A stretch of 64,000 bases of DNA, taken from NCBI GenBank assembly GCA_947628535.1, contig CANRAF010000003.1:1-64000 (forward strand). Reading direction: 5' to 3'. Of the stretch, positions 1 to 9,076 are shown piece by piece. The position numbers were made by a program, and so were the translations under genes. The notes below the pieces were generated by a model that was not told where the DNA came from, searched no databases, and saw nothing but the letters and a program-made list of their open reading frames with translations. The DNA is from an uncultured Bacilli bacterium (GTDB lineage: Bacteria > Bacillota_I > Bacilli_A > RF39 > UBA660). How positions within the stretch are numbered: the first letter of the stretch is position 1; the number at the start of each line of letters is the position of its first letter.

Positions 1-298
1 TTTTGCGTTAACTCAATTATACAACTTGAATTACTTTTTTTATATAGAAATGTTTCACATCAATTGTAACTCTACATCATTGGGAAGAGATTTGAATGAT
101 TTCTTATTGACAGTTCGTGTATTTTCCGTTATAATATTTGCTGCTTAAGAAGAGGACGTTTGGGAAATTGCAAAATTAAAATATGAAAAACATATGTACA
201 ATATAATGCCAATGTCTAATTCTAAATATGTATTAAAAAAATAAAAAAAATTCTTTTAAATAGTTTAATTTTATGTTAAAATTTTATTAATGGCTTTG

Positions 299-480
299 AT
301 AAGAAAGTAGTAGTAAGAAAATTTATTTTTTAGAGAAAAAGTGGTTGGTGAAAACTTTTAAAATAAATTCTTATGAATTCACTCTTTAGCTAAATCGTAT
401 TACTTGCGTTAAAAGTAAGAGATAGTTATTACTATAAAATAAGGTGGTACCACGATTAAATCGTCCTTTGGTTCCATCTT
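299..480 (+). promoter_or_regulatory. T-box riboswitch leader (Phe specifier) upstream of pheST
   Basis: Canonical T-box AAGGTGGTACCACG at 441-454; GGTTGGTGAAAA stem I-type motif; GAATTCAC specifier region with TTC (Phe) at 378-380; terminator-like pairing followed by a T-run before pheS. Confidence 0.9.
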
Positions 481-501
481 TTTATTTTAAGGAGGAAGGG
501 T

Positions 502-1533
502 ATGGAAAATATAAAAACCGATATTTTAAAAGATTTAGAAAATGTTAAAAACATGGAAGATTTAAATCAGTTAAAAGTAAAATATATTGGTAAAAAAGGT
601 ATTATTACTATGCTTTATAGTAAGATGAAAGATATTTCAAATGAAGAGAAAAAAGACTATGGAATGAAGATTAATGAACTTAAAAATCTTTTTAATGAAA
701 AATATAGTGAAAAACAAGTAGAATTTGAAGATAAGTTAATTAATGAAAAACTGGAAAAAGAGGCTATAGATATAAGTCTTCCAGCAATTAAAGTTTTAAA
801 TGGTGCTCCTAATATTTTAGAGAAATTAATTGAAGAAGTAGAAGAAGTATTTATGTCTATGGGATATGATGTTGTAGATGGACCAGAAATAGAAGAAGAT
901 AAATATAATTTTGAAATGCTTAATATTCCAAAAGGACATCCCGCTAGAGATGCTCAAGATACATTTTATTTAAAGGGTGAAGAAATTTTATTGCGTAGTC
1001 AAACTTCTCCTGTTCAAGTAAGAACTATGCTTAAAGGTGAAGGAAAAACTCCTATTAGAATGATTTGTCCTGGTAAAACTTATAGAAGAGATGATGATGA
1101 TGCGACTCATTCTCATCAATTTATGCAAATAGAAGGATTATTAGTAGATAAAGATATTAGTTTATCAGATTTAAAAGGAACAATTGATATTGTTGTTAAA
1201 AAGATGTTTGGAGAATCTATTGAAACTAGATTTAGACCTAGTTATTATCAGTTTACTGAACCATCTGTAGAAGTGGATATTAGCTGTTTTAACTGTGAGG
1301 GTAAGGGCTGTAATATATGTAAAAAAACTGGTTGGATAACTATTGCAGGTGCAGGTATAGTCCATCCAAATGTTTTAAAAATGAGTGGTTATGATCCTAA
1401 AAAATGGAGTGGATTTGCCTTTGGATTCGGTGCTGAGAGAATGGCAATGTTAAAATATGATATAAACGATTTAAGAGTATTTTACAGCACTGATTTAAGA
1501 GAAAGTAAATTGTTTGATAGAGAGGAGGTTTAA
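502..1533 (+). CDS. pheS: Phenylalanine--tRNA ligase alpha subunit
   Basis: Class II aaRS motifs (GHPARDAQDTFY, FRPSYYQFTEPSVEVD, GFGAERMAML); RBS AGGAGGAAGGG; adjacent to pheT. Confidence 0.98.
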   Translation: MENIKTDILKDLENVKNMEDLNQLKVKYIGKKGIITMLYSKMKDISNEEKKDYGMKINELKNLFNEKYSEKQVEFEDKLINEKLEKEAIDISLPAIKVLNGAPNILEKLIEEVEEVFMSMGYDVVDGPEIEEDKYNFEMLNIPKGHPARDAQDTFYLKGEEILLRSQTSPVQVRTMLKGEGKTPIRMICPGKTYRRDDDDATHSHQFMQIEGLLVDKDISLSDLKGTIDIVVKKMFGESIETRFRPSYYQFTEPSVEVDISCFNCEGKGCNICKKTGWITIAGAGIVHPNVLKMSGYDPKKWSGFAFGFGAERMAMLKYDINDLRVFYSTDLRESKLFDREEV

Positions 1534-1534
1534 T

Positions 1535-3904
1535 ATGATTAGTTTAGAGTGGGTAAAAGATTATATTGATATAAGTGATCAAGATTTAAAAGAATTAGCA
1601 GTTAAGATAACTAAGGCTGGAATAAATGTTGAAAAAGTTATTTGTAATCAAATAGATAATCTAGTTATTGGAGAAATAGTAGAATGTGAAATGCATCCAG
1701 ATAGCGATCATTTACATGTATGTAAAGTTGATATTGGCTCTTCTATTAAACAAATAGTATGCGGGGCAGGAAATGTAAGAAAAGGAATAAAAGTAATAGT
1801 AGCTTTACCTGGAGCTACTTTACCTGGAGATTTTACTATTGGAAAGAGTAAGATTAGAGGTGTAGAATCTGACGGAATGATTTGTGCACTATTTGAATTA
1901 GGATTAGAAGAGAAAACAAAAGAAAATTATGAAAAAGGAATTCACGAATTAGGTAGTGATGCTAAAGTAGGAGATGATCCTTTAGACTATTTAGGAGTAA
2001 ATAACACTTTATATGAATTAGACATTCATAAACATAGAAATAATGATTGCTATTATCATATTGGTTTTGCTTATGAGATAGCGGCTATATTAAATAGAAA
2101 AGTTAAACTACCTGTTTGTGATTATAAAGAAATAGAAGACTCTATCGATAAACATTTTAAATTAAAAGTAAATACTGATAAATGTCCTTATTATTTAGCT
2201 AAGATGGTAAAAGATGTCAAAATTGGGCCATCGCCAGATTTTATTAAAAGGAGATTAAGAGATGCTGGAATGCGTTCAATAAATAATGTAGTAGATATTT
2301 CTAATTATGTTATGCTTGAATATGGGCAACCTCTTCACTTCTTTGATAAAAATAAGCTAGGAGATTATATTGAAGTAAGAGATGCTAAAGAAAAAGAAGA
2401 AATAATAACTTTAGATGGAAAAGAAAGAGTTTTAAAATCTAGTGATATTGTTATAACTGATGGAAATAGGCCTGTATGTATCGCAGGAGTTATGGGTGGT
2501 GAGAATACTGAAGTAGACGAAAATACTAAAGATATATTAATTGAAAGTGCTATTTTTGATGCTGTAAGTATTCGTTATACTGCTACTAATTTAGATTTAA
2601 AAAGTGAAGCTTCTATTAGATATGGAAAAGGACTTAATTATGAATATACTGAAAAAGCAATTAATAGAGCATGTTATCTATTAGAAAAATATGCTGGTGC
2701 TAAAGTGCTAAAAGGCACAGTAAAACATGATAAAGTAGAAAAAGAAGATAAAAAGATTTCTTTCTATGCTGAAGATATTAACAAAATATTAGGAATTAAT
2801 ATTAGTGAAGAAGATATGAAAGTAGAACTAGAAAGATTAGATTTTGCTTATACTTTAAAAAATGGTGTTTTTGAAGTAACAATTCCTAAGAGAAGATTAG
2901 ATATAGATGCAAATGTTAATGATATTGCCGAAGAAATAGGTAGATTATATGGTTATAATAATTTAAAATCTACTTTACCAGTAGTTCCTATCAGAAGAGG
3001 TAATTATATTGGAGATGTAAAATATAGAAAAATTATTTCTAAAAGACTTAGAACTTTAGGACTTAATGAAGTAAAAACTTATACTTTAGTATCAAAAGAA
3101 TTATCCCAAATGTTTAATTACCAAAATAAAGAAAATGCTTATCTTCCAAATCCTTTAAGTAGTGATAAAAGTGTTGTTAGAACTACTTTAATACCGTCAC
3201 TATTAAATGTTTATGAATATAATAAGAAAAGAAAAGTAAATGACATAATGATTTACGAAATTAGTAAAACTTATGATAAAGATTTTAAAGAGGAAAGTTT
3301 AATTACTGGTCTTATGTATGGAAATTATATAACAAATGGCTGGGGCAAGTCTTTAAAAGTTGATTTTTATCTAATAAAGGGAATAGTAGAAAATATATTA
3401 GACTTTTTAGGTTTTAAAAATCGTTATTCATTTGTTAAAGGAGACGTTACATCACTTCATCCAGGAATAAGTGCTAAAATTATTTTAGATAAAGAAGAAA
3501 TAGGTATATTAGGAAGAGTACATCCTAAAATAAATAAAGATGATATATATGTATTCGAACTATCTCTTAATAAACTTATGAGAAAAGTTAAACCACTTAA
3601 ATTTAAAGAAGCTAATAAATATCCAGAAATGGAAAAAGATGTTGCCTTTATTATTCCAAAAGACATTCCATCTTCTGATATTGAAAAAGAAATAAGAAGA
3701 AATGGTACTAAAATATTAACAGATGTAAAAGTATTTGATTTATATGAAGGTGAAAAAGTAGCTGATGGTAAAAAATCAATTGCTTATAGTTTAGTATTTA
3801 ACGATTATACTAAAACATTGAAAGAAGAAGAAGTAGATAAAGTTTTTAGAAATATTATTGATAAAGTAACAAGTAAATTTAACTGTGAAATAAGAGATAA
3901 ATAA
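1535..3904 (+). CDS. pheT: Phenylalanine--tRNA ligase beta subunit
   Basis: MISLEWVKDYIDI N-terminus, EMAP-like tRNA-binding, B3/4, B5 and FDX-ACB regions; RBS GAGGAGG supports the start at 1535 rather than 1514. Confidence 0.98.
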   Translation: MISLEWVKDYIDISDQDLKELAVKITKAGINVEKVICNQIDNLVIGEIVECEMHPDSDHLHVCKVDIGSSIKQIVCGAGNVRKGIKVIVALPGATLPGDFTIGKSKIRGVESDGMICALFELGLEEKTKENYEKGIHELGSDAKVGDDPLDYLGVNNTLYELDIHKHRNNDCYYHIGFAYEIAAILNRKVKLPVCDYKEIEDSIDKHFKLKVNTDKCPYYLAKMVKDVKIGPSPDFIKRRLRDAGMRSINNVVDISNYVMLEYGQPLHFFDKNKLGDYIEVRDAKEKEEIITLDGKERVLKSSDIVITDGNRPVCIAGVMGGENTEVDENTKDILIESAIFDAVSIRYTATNLDLKSEASIRYGKGLNYEYTEKAINRACYLLEKYAGAKVLKGTVKHDKVEKEDKKISFYAEDINKILGINISEEDMKVELERLDFAYTLKNGVFEVTIPKRRLDIDANVNDIAEEIGRLYGYNNLKSTLPVVPIRRGNYIGDVKYRKIISKRLRTLGLNEVKTYTLVSKELSQMFNYQNKENAYLPNPLSSDKSVVRTTLIPSLLNVYEYNKKRKVNDIMIYEISKTYDKDFKEESLITGLMYGNYITNGWGKSLKVDFYLIKGIVENILDFLGFKNRYSFVKGDVTSLHPGISAKIILDKEEIGILGRVHPKINKDDIYVFELSLNKLMRKVKPLKFKEANKYPEMEKDVAFIIPKDIPSSDIEKEIRRNGTKILTDVKVFDLYEGEKVADGKKSIAYSLVFNDYTKTLKEEEVDKVFRNIIDKVTSKFNCEIRDK

Positions 3905-3911
3905 AAAAAGT

Positions 3912-3947
3912 AAAATAATGTGTAATTTTACGCACATTATTTTTTTT
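3912..3947 (+). terminator. Rho-independent terminator after pheT
   Basis: AAAATAATGTG / CACATTATTTT perfect stem followed by a T-run. Confidence 0.85.
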
Positions 3948-3994
3948 CGACAAATTTCTTAAAAAGAGATTTGTATACTTACTTTGGTGATAGT

Positions 3995-4453
3995 ATGAAA
4001 TACAAATTTTTAGTGCCAATTGTACTTTCAATTTTGATTGGCTTATTTTTTGGAAAGATATTTTTTGATAATTATGATTCAAATTCTTTAACTGTTTTCG
4101 ATGAAAAAGATAAAGTTTATATGCTTCAGATAGGAGTTTATTCATCAAAAGAAAAAATGGCTTCATCTTTTAAAAACTATGAAAAGTATTTATATATTTC
4201 TAATGATGACGGATATCATTTGTATGTTGGAATAACAAAAAGTAAAGATTTAGCATCAAAAATTAAGGAATACTACGAAAAACTTGGTTATAGTATTTAT
4301 GTAAAAGAAAATATAATTGATAATCAATCTTTTCTCTCCGTACTCGGAGAATACGATAAAATTATTGATATAACCTCAAATAGTGATATTCCTGAAATAG
4401 AAAAGATTGTAATTTCAAATTACAAGGAGATGGTTTTAGAAAGTGAATCTTAA
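3995..4453 (+). CDS. Membrane-anchored SPOR-domain protein, SpoIIB-like
   Basis: N-terminal TM followed by a SPOR-like repeat (VYMLQIGVYSSKEKMASSFKNY...YHLYVGITKSKDLASKIKEYYEKLGYSIYVK); upstream of radC-mreCD as spoIIB is in Bacillus. Confidence 0.65.
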   Translation: MKYKFLVPIVLSILIGLFFGKIFFDNYDSNSLTVFDEKDKVYMLQIGVYSSKEKMASSFKNYEKYLYISNDDGYHLYVGITKSKDLASKIKEYYEKLGYSIYVKENIIDNQSFLSVLGEYDKIIDITSNSDIPEIEKIVISNYKEMVLESES

Positions 4454-5132
4454 AGAAGTGCCTATAGAAGAAAGACCTAGAGAAAAAATTTTAAAATATG
4501 GGAGAGAAAACCTTACGGATAGTGAACTTTTAGCAATAATTTTAAAAACAGGAGTTAAAAATGAAAATGTTTGTACTTTAGCATATAGAGTTATTAATGA
4601 AATAGGATCAGTTCAAAATTTAAAAAATATTACTTACTCTGATTTAGTTAAAATAAAAGGAATTGGAGATGCTAAAGCAACATCTCTTATGGCTCTTTCA
4701 GAACTTGCTAAAAGAATTTATTATAAAAAAAATGAATTAAAGGAAAAGTGTTTAAATCCAAAAACTATTTATGAAAATAATAGATATTTATTTGATAATT
4801 TAAAGCAAGAACACTTTTATTGTCTTTATTTAAACTCAAAAAAGGAACTTATAGAAAGGAAGTTATTATTTATGGGAACATTAAATCAAAGCGTAGTACA
4901 TCCAAGAGAAATATTTAAAGAAGCATATAAACTTTCTGCTTCCAGCATTGTTTGTCTTCATAATCACCCAAGTGGAAATGTTATGCCAAGTAGTGAAGAT
5001 ATACATCTTACAGAATCTTTAATAAAAATTGGAAAAATAAATGGTATCCCCGTAGTAGATCATTTAATTATTTCAGAAAACGGTTATTATAGTTTTTATG
5101 AAAATAAAGTAACTGAAGAGGATTTTGTATGA
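4443..5132 (+). CDS. radC: RadC/JAB-domain DNA repair-family protein
   Basis: PREKILKYGRENLTDSELLAIILKTG and CLHNHPSGNVMPSSEDIHLTE (JAMM motif); GTG start. Confidence 0.95.
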   Translation: MNLKEVPIEERPREKILKYGRENLTDSELLAIILKTGVKNENVCTLAYRVINEIGSVQNLKNITYSDLVKIKGIGDAKATSLMALSELAKRIYYKKNELKEKCLNPKTIYENNRYLFDNLKQEHFYCLYLNSKKELIERKLLFMGTLNQSVVHPREIFKEAYKLSASSIVCLHNHPSGNVMPSSEDIHLTESLIKIGKINGIPVVDHLIISENGYYSFYENKVTEEDFV

Positions 5133-5923
5133 AAAAACTTCATTGGTATTATAAGTTCTTAATAGTTTTTTTAATATTTTTTAGTATGTTTTTTTTACTT
5201 ACAGAAAATATGTCTAAAATTGTTAATTCTTCAGGTTATAAAAATTATGTTAATTTTATAAGTGTTCCTTTTAATTTTATCAATAAATATAATATTTTTA
5301 ATTATAGAAATGTTTTAAAACAAAATGATGAGTTAAGCAAAAAGATAATAGTTGTAAATACTACTGAAAGTGAAAGGGATAATCTTTTAAAAGAAGTAGA
5401 AGAACTTAGAAGTACACTTAAAATTAAAGATGTTTATACAAGTTATAAAAAAGTTTATTCTAAAGTAATACTTAGAAATAAAATGTATTGGTATAGCACA
5501 GTTACTATTGATAAAGGTAGCATCGATAATATAGAAGAGGGAGATGCTGTTATTAATAAAGATGGTTTAATTGGTAAAGTAAAAAATGTAACAAAGAATT
5601 ATAGTACAGTAAAATTAATAACAGATGAATCTTCTGAAAATAAGATTTCAACAGTTATCAATCTTAAAGATAAAAAACTTCATGGTACAATTATTGGTTA
5701 TGAATATCCATATATAAAAATAGAACTTATAACGGATAGTAAAGGGGTAAAAAAAGGAGATAAAGTATATACTTCTGGACTTGGTAATTTTCCTAAAAAT
5801 ATTTACATTGGAACTGTAGAAAAAATAGTTAAAGATAGTTTTGGCGTAAGTTATATTCTTTATGTTACACCTGCAAGTGACATGAATGATATAGGTTATG
5901 TAGCGGTGCTTAAAAGAAAATGA
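5129..5923 (+). CDS. mreC: Rod shape-determining protein MreC
   Basis: N-terminal TM, coiled coil, MreC beta domain; 4-nt overlap with radC; followed by mreD. Confidence 0.93.
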   Translation: MKKLHWYYKFLIVFLIFFSMFFLLTENMSKIVNSSGYKNYVNFISVPFNFINKYNIFNYRNVLKQNDELSKKIIVVNTTESERDNLLKEVEELRSTLKIKDVYTSYKKVYSKVILRNKMYWYSTVTIDKGSIDNIEEGDAVINKDGLIGKVKNVTKNYSTVKLITDESSENKISTVINLKDKKLHGTIIGYEYPYIKIELITDSKGVKKGDKVYTSGLGNFPKNIYIGTVEKIVKDSFGVSYILYVTPASDMNDIGYVAVLKRK

Positions 5924-6426
5924 TTTATTTACTTATATCAGCATTTTTAGATATACTTTTATCATTTAATATTCCATTAAATTTTGGAGATATTAACTAT
6001 TTTTTCCCAGCTTTATTTATAAGTTCTATTCCTATTAGTTATTTATTAATCAAAAGAAAAAGTCTTTTTTTCACTTTAATTATTTTAATTTCTATTATTT
6101 ATGATGCTTTATTTAGTGATATTATCTTTATAAATGTTTATTATGTAGTTTTATATGGACTATTTTTAAATATTTTTTATAAAAACAAAAAGGGAAGTTA
6201 TTTAAATATTTTTTTAATCTCTATTATGGGAGTTATTTTTTATGATATATTTATATTCTTTACTTTAATTCTTTTAAAATATGAAACTTTCAAAATAGGA
6301 TTTTTAGGCTATAAAATTTCTAGGACGCTTCTTTTAAATAGTATATATATAATAATTTCTATTATTATATTTAGAAGTCGAATATTTAGAGAAAAAAGAA
6401 AAAGAAAAAAGTTTTACTATAAGTAA
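5920..6426 (+). CDS. mreD: Rod shape-determining protein MreD
   Basis: Small polytopic membrane protein overlapping the mreC stop by 4 nt. Confidence 0.85.
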   Translation: MIYLLISAFLDILLSFNIPLNFGDINYFFPALFISSIPISYLLIKRKSLFFTLIILISIIYDALFSDIIFINVYYVVLYGLFLNIFYKNKKGSYLNIFLISIMGVIFYDIFIFFTLILLKYETFKIGFLGYKISRTLLLNSIYIIISIIIFRSRIFREKRKRKKFYYK

Positions 6427-6457
6427 GTTCTTCATAATATGTGATAGGTGATATATT

Positions 6458-7054
6458 ATGAAATACAAACAAGTAGAAAAGTTTTTAAATAAAAATAAGA
6501 AAAAGAAAAAAGGGAAAAGCTTTTTTTATAAATTTATGATAAGGGCATGTATTTGCATTTTAATAGTGCTTGTAGGCCTTGTGTTTTTAAAATATGATAA
6601 GAATAACAAGCAAATAATATATAGGTATTTATACGAAAATAATATTAATTTTGCAACACTTAATAAATGGTATACAGAGCATTTCGGAGATATTGTACCA
6701 TTTCAAAATATGGTAAAAGATAATACTGAACTTGTATTTAATGAAAATTTATCTTATAAAGATGCAAGTGTTTATAAAAATGGAGTTAAATTAAATGTTG
6801 AAGATAATTATTTAGTGCCAATTATTGAAAGTGGAATAGTAGTCTTTATTGGTAATAAAGATGATTTTGGAAAGACAGTAATAATTGAACAAACAGATGG
6901 AGTTGATGTTTGGTATGGTAATGTTACTAATATAAATGTTAGTTTATATGACTATGTATCGAAAGGAGAGTTTTTAGCAGAAGCAAATGGAAGTTTTTAT
7001 ATGGCATTTCAAAAAGATGGGAAATATATAAAATATCAAGACTATCTTAAATAA
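6458..7054 (+). CDS. spoIVFA: SpoIVFA-like M23-type membrane protein
   Basis: N-terminal TM, degenerate LytM/M23-like C-terminal domain (VVFIGNKDDFGKTVIIEQTDGVDVWYGN), immediately upstream of an M50 protease in the mreCD-spoIVF gene order. Confidence 0.75.
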   Translation: MKYKQVEKFLNKNKKKKKGKSFFYKFMIRACICILIVLVGLVFLKYDKNNKQIIYRYLYENNINFATLNKWYTEHFGDIVPFQNMVKDNTELVFNENLSYKDASVYKNGVKLNVEDNYLVPIIESGIVVFIGNKDDFGKTVIIEQTDGVDVWYGNVTNINVSLYDYVSKGEFLAEANGSFYMAFQKDGKYIKYQDYLK

Positions 7055-7109
7055 AATATATATTCATCCATTTACGTATCTTTTAATTTTTCTTTCGATT
7101 ATAACTGGA

Positions 7110-7793
7110 ATGTTTAAAGAGTTTTCTTATGTCTTCATAATTATTATAGTACATGAGATAGGACATTTAATTGCTGCTAAAATATGTTCTTGGAATTTTG
7201 ATAAAATTGAAGTTTATCCATTTGGGGGTTGTGTTAAATTAGATGATAAAATAAATAGATCAATGAAAGAAGAACTTTTTATTTTAATAGCAGGTCCAGT
7301 AATGCAAATATTATTTTTTTATGTTTGTTATCTTTTTTTAAATGAAGGATTTATAAGTTATAGAAACTTTTTAATTTTTAAAAATTATCACTATACATTA
7401 CTTATATTTAATCTTCTTCCAATTTATCCACTTGATGGTGGAAGAATTCTAAATATTATAATAAATTTTTTTATGCCTTTTAAAAAAAGCAACAAAATAA
7501 CAATATGTTTATCATTTCTTTTGATATTTAGCCTTTTGTTTTTTTATAAGAGTTTAAACTTTACTTTGATGGGAATTCTTCTTATAACAGAACTTATAGT
7601 TTATTTTAAAAGACAAGATTTTTTATATAATAAAATGCTTCTTGAAAGATTTATAAATCCATTTAAATTTAAAAAGATGAAAATAATTAAAAATAAAGAT
7701 AATATGTATAAAGATAAAAGGCATATAATTTTATATAAAGATAAATATATTACAGAAAAGGAATACTTAAAGGAAAGATTTAAGGTGAGATAA
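7110..7793 (+). CDS. spoIVFB: SpoIVFB-like site-2 protease (M50); true start probably upstream of 7110
   Basis: HEIGHLIAA zinc motif, LPIYPLDGGRIL second metal motif, FGGCVKLDD; in-frame upstream sequence KIYIHPFTYLLIFLSIITG matches the SpoIVFB N-terminus. Confidence 0.88.
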   Translation: MFKEFSYVFIIIIVHEIGHLIAAKICSWNFDKIEVYPFGGCVKLDDKINRSMKEELFILIAGPVMQILFFYVCYLFLNEGFISYRNFLIFKNYHYTLLIFNLLPIYPLDGGRILNIIINFFMPFKKSNKITICLSFLLIFSLLFFYKSLNFTLMGILLITELIVYFKRQDFLYNKMLLERFINPFKFKKMKIIKNKDNMYKDKRHIILYKDKYITEKEYLKERFKVR

Positions 7794-8992
7794 TGAAAAA
7801 AGTAATAGTTTTTTTAATAATAGTTTGTCTATTTTTCTTTATATTTAATATTTTAAAAAGCGAAGATGTAGAAGTTAAGGATAAAGAACAAAAACAAGAA
7901 GAGGCACGGGATAAGTTTTCTTTTGAAGAAAGAGGAGTATTTATCTCATATATAGATTATGGACATTTCAGAGGAAAAAGTAAAGATGAAATAGAAACAT
8001 TAATTACAGATATGGTTAATAATGTAAGTTATTTTGGCTTAAATTCTATTATTTTACAAGTAAGACCTTTTAGTGATGCTATTTATCCATCAGAAATATA
8101 TGAAAGTTCTCATACAGTTGTAAAAAATGAAGGTGATGAACTTCCCTTAGATATTTTAAAATATTTTATTGAAATATCTAAAGAGAAAAATATTGATGTT
8201 TATGCTTGGATTAATCCTTATAGAATAAGAAATGAAAATAATACTGGGGATATAAGTAAAAATTCTTATTATTATAAGTGGCTTGATACTAATTTAATAG
8301 AAAAAACAAAAGATGGAATATATTTAAATCCTGCGCGAAGTGAAGTTGTTGATTATATTACAGATGGAATAAAGGAACTATGTAAAAATTATGATATAAA
8401 AGGAGTTTTATTTGATGATTATTACTATCCTACAGATACAATTGATCTAGAAAATTATGAAAAAACAGATAAGAGTTTAAATTTAAAAGAGTATCGTATT
8501 AATAATATAAATAAACTTATCGAAGAAAGTTATAAAGCTGTAAAAAGTGTTAATAAAGAAATCAAATTTGGTCTTTCACCTGCGGGTAATATTGAAAATA
8601 ATTTAGATAAAGAGTATTTAGATGTTAAAAGTGTTTTGAAAAGTGATTACATAGATTTCATAATTCCACAACTCTATTATGGTTTTAGTAATAGTACTAA
8701 ACCTTATATAAGTACTTTAAATGATTGGAATGAGATAAATGTTAATAATAAAGATTTATATGTTGCACTTTCTCTTTATAAGTCAGGTAAAATAGATACT
8801 TTTGCAGGTAAAGGAGAAAATGAATGGATTGAAGAAAACGACATTATAAAAAAGCAGATAATAACAGCGAGAAACAAGAAAAATTATAAAGGATTCTATA
8901 TATTTAGATATGAATATTTGTTTAATATACATAATAACAATAATTTGGAAAAAGAAACTAAAAATTTAAAAGATTTAATTGACATAAGTTAA
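7793..8992 (+). CDS. Secreted/lipid-anchored GHL10 (DUF187, YngK-like) glycoside hydrolase
   Basis: N-terminal hydrophobic segment; ERGVFISYIDYGHF, LNSIILQVRPFSDAIYPSEIYESSH, VYAWINPYRIR, GLSPAGN motifs. Confidence 0.85.
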   Translation: MKKVIVFLIIVCLFFFIFNILKSEDVEVKDKEQKQEEARDKFSFEERGVFISYIDYGHFRGKSKDEIETLITDMVNNVSYFGLNSIILQVRPFSDAIYPSEIYESSHTVVKNEGDELPLDILKYFIEISKEKNIDVYAWINPYRIRNENNTGDISKNSYYYKWLDTNLIEKTKDGIYLNPARSEVVDYITDGIKELCKNYDIKGVLFDDYYYPTDTIDLENYEKTDKSLNLKEYRINNINKLIEESYKAVKSVNKEIKFGLSPAGNIENNLDKEYLDVKSVLKSDYIDFIIPQLYYGFSNSTKPYISTLNDWNEINVNNKDLYVALSLYKSGKIDTFAGKGENEWIEENDIIKKQIITARNKKNYKGFYIFRYEYLFNIHNNNNLEKETKNLKDLIDIS

Positions 8993-9014
8993 GTAATTTT
9001 GCTTAACTTTTTTT
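8987..9014 (+). terminator. Rho-independent terminator
   Basis: AAGTTAAG / CTTAACTT stem followed by a T-run. Confidence 0.8.
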
Positions 9015-9076
9015 AAGTTTTATTTACATATATTATGTATTTTTGATATACTAAATATGATAATAGGAGTGGTTAT

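Noticed and set aside
3879-4166. 95-aa minus-strand ORF
   Set aside because: Antisense across the pheT terminator and SPOR gene; no RBS or coding signature
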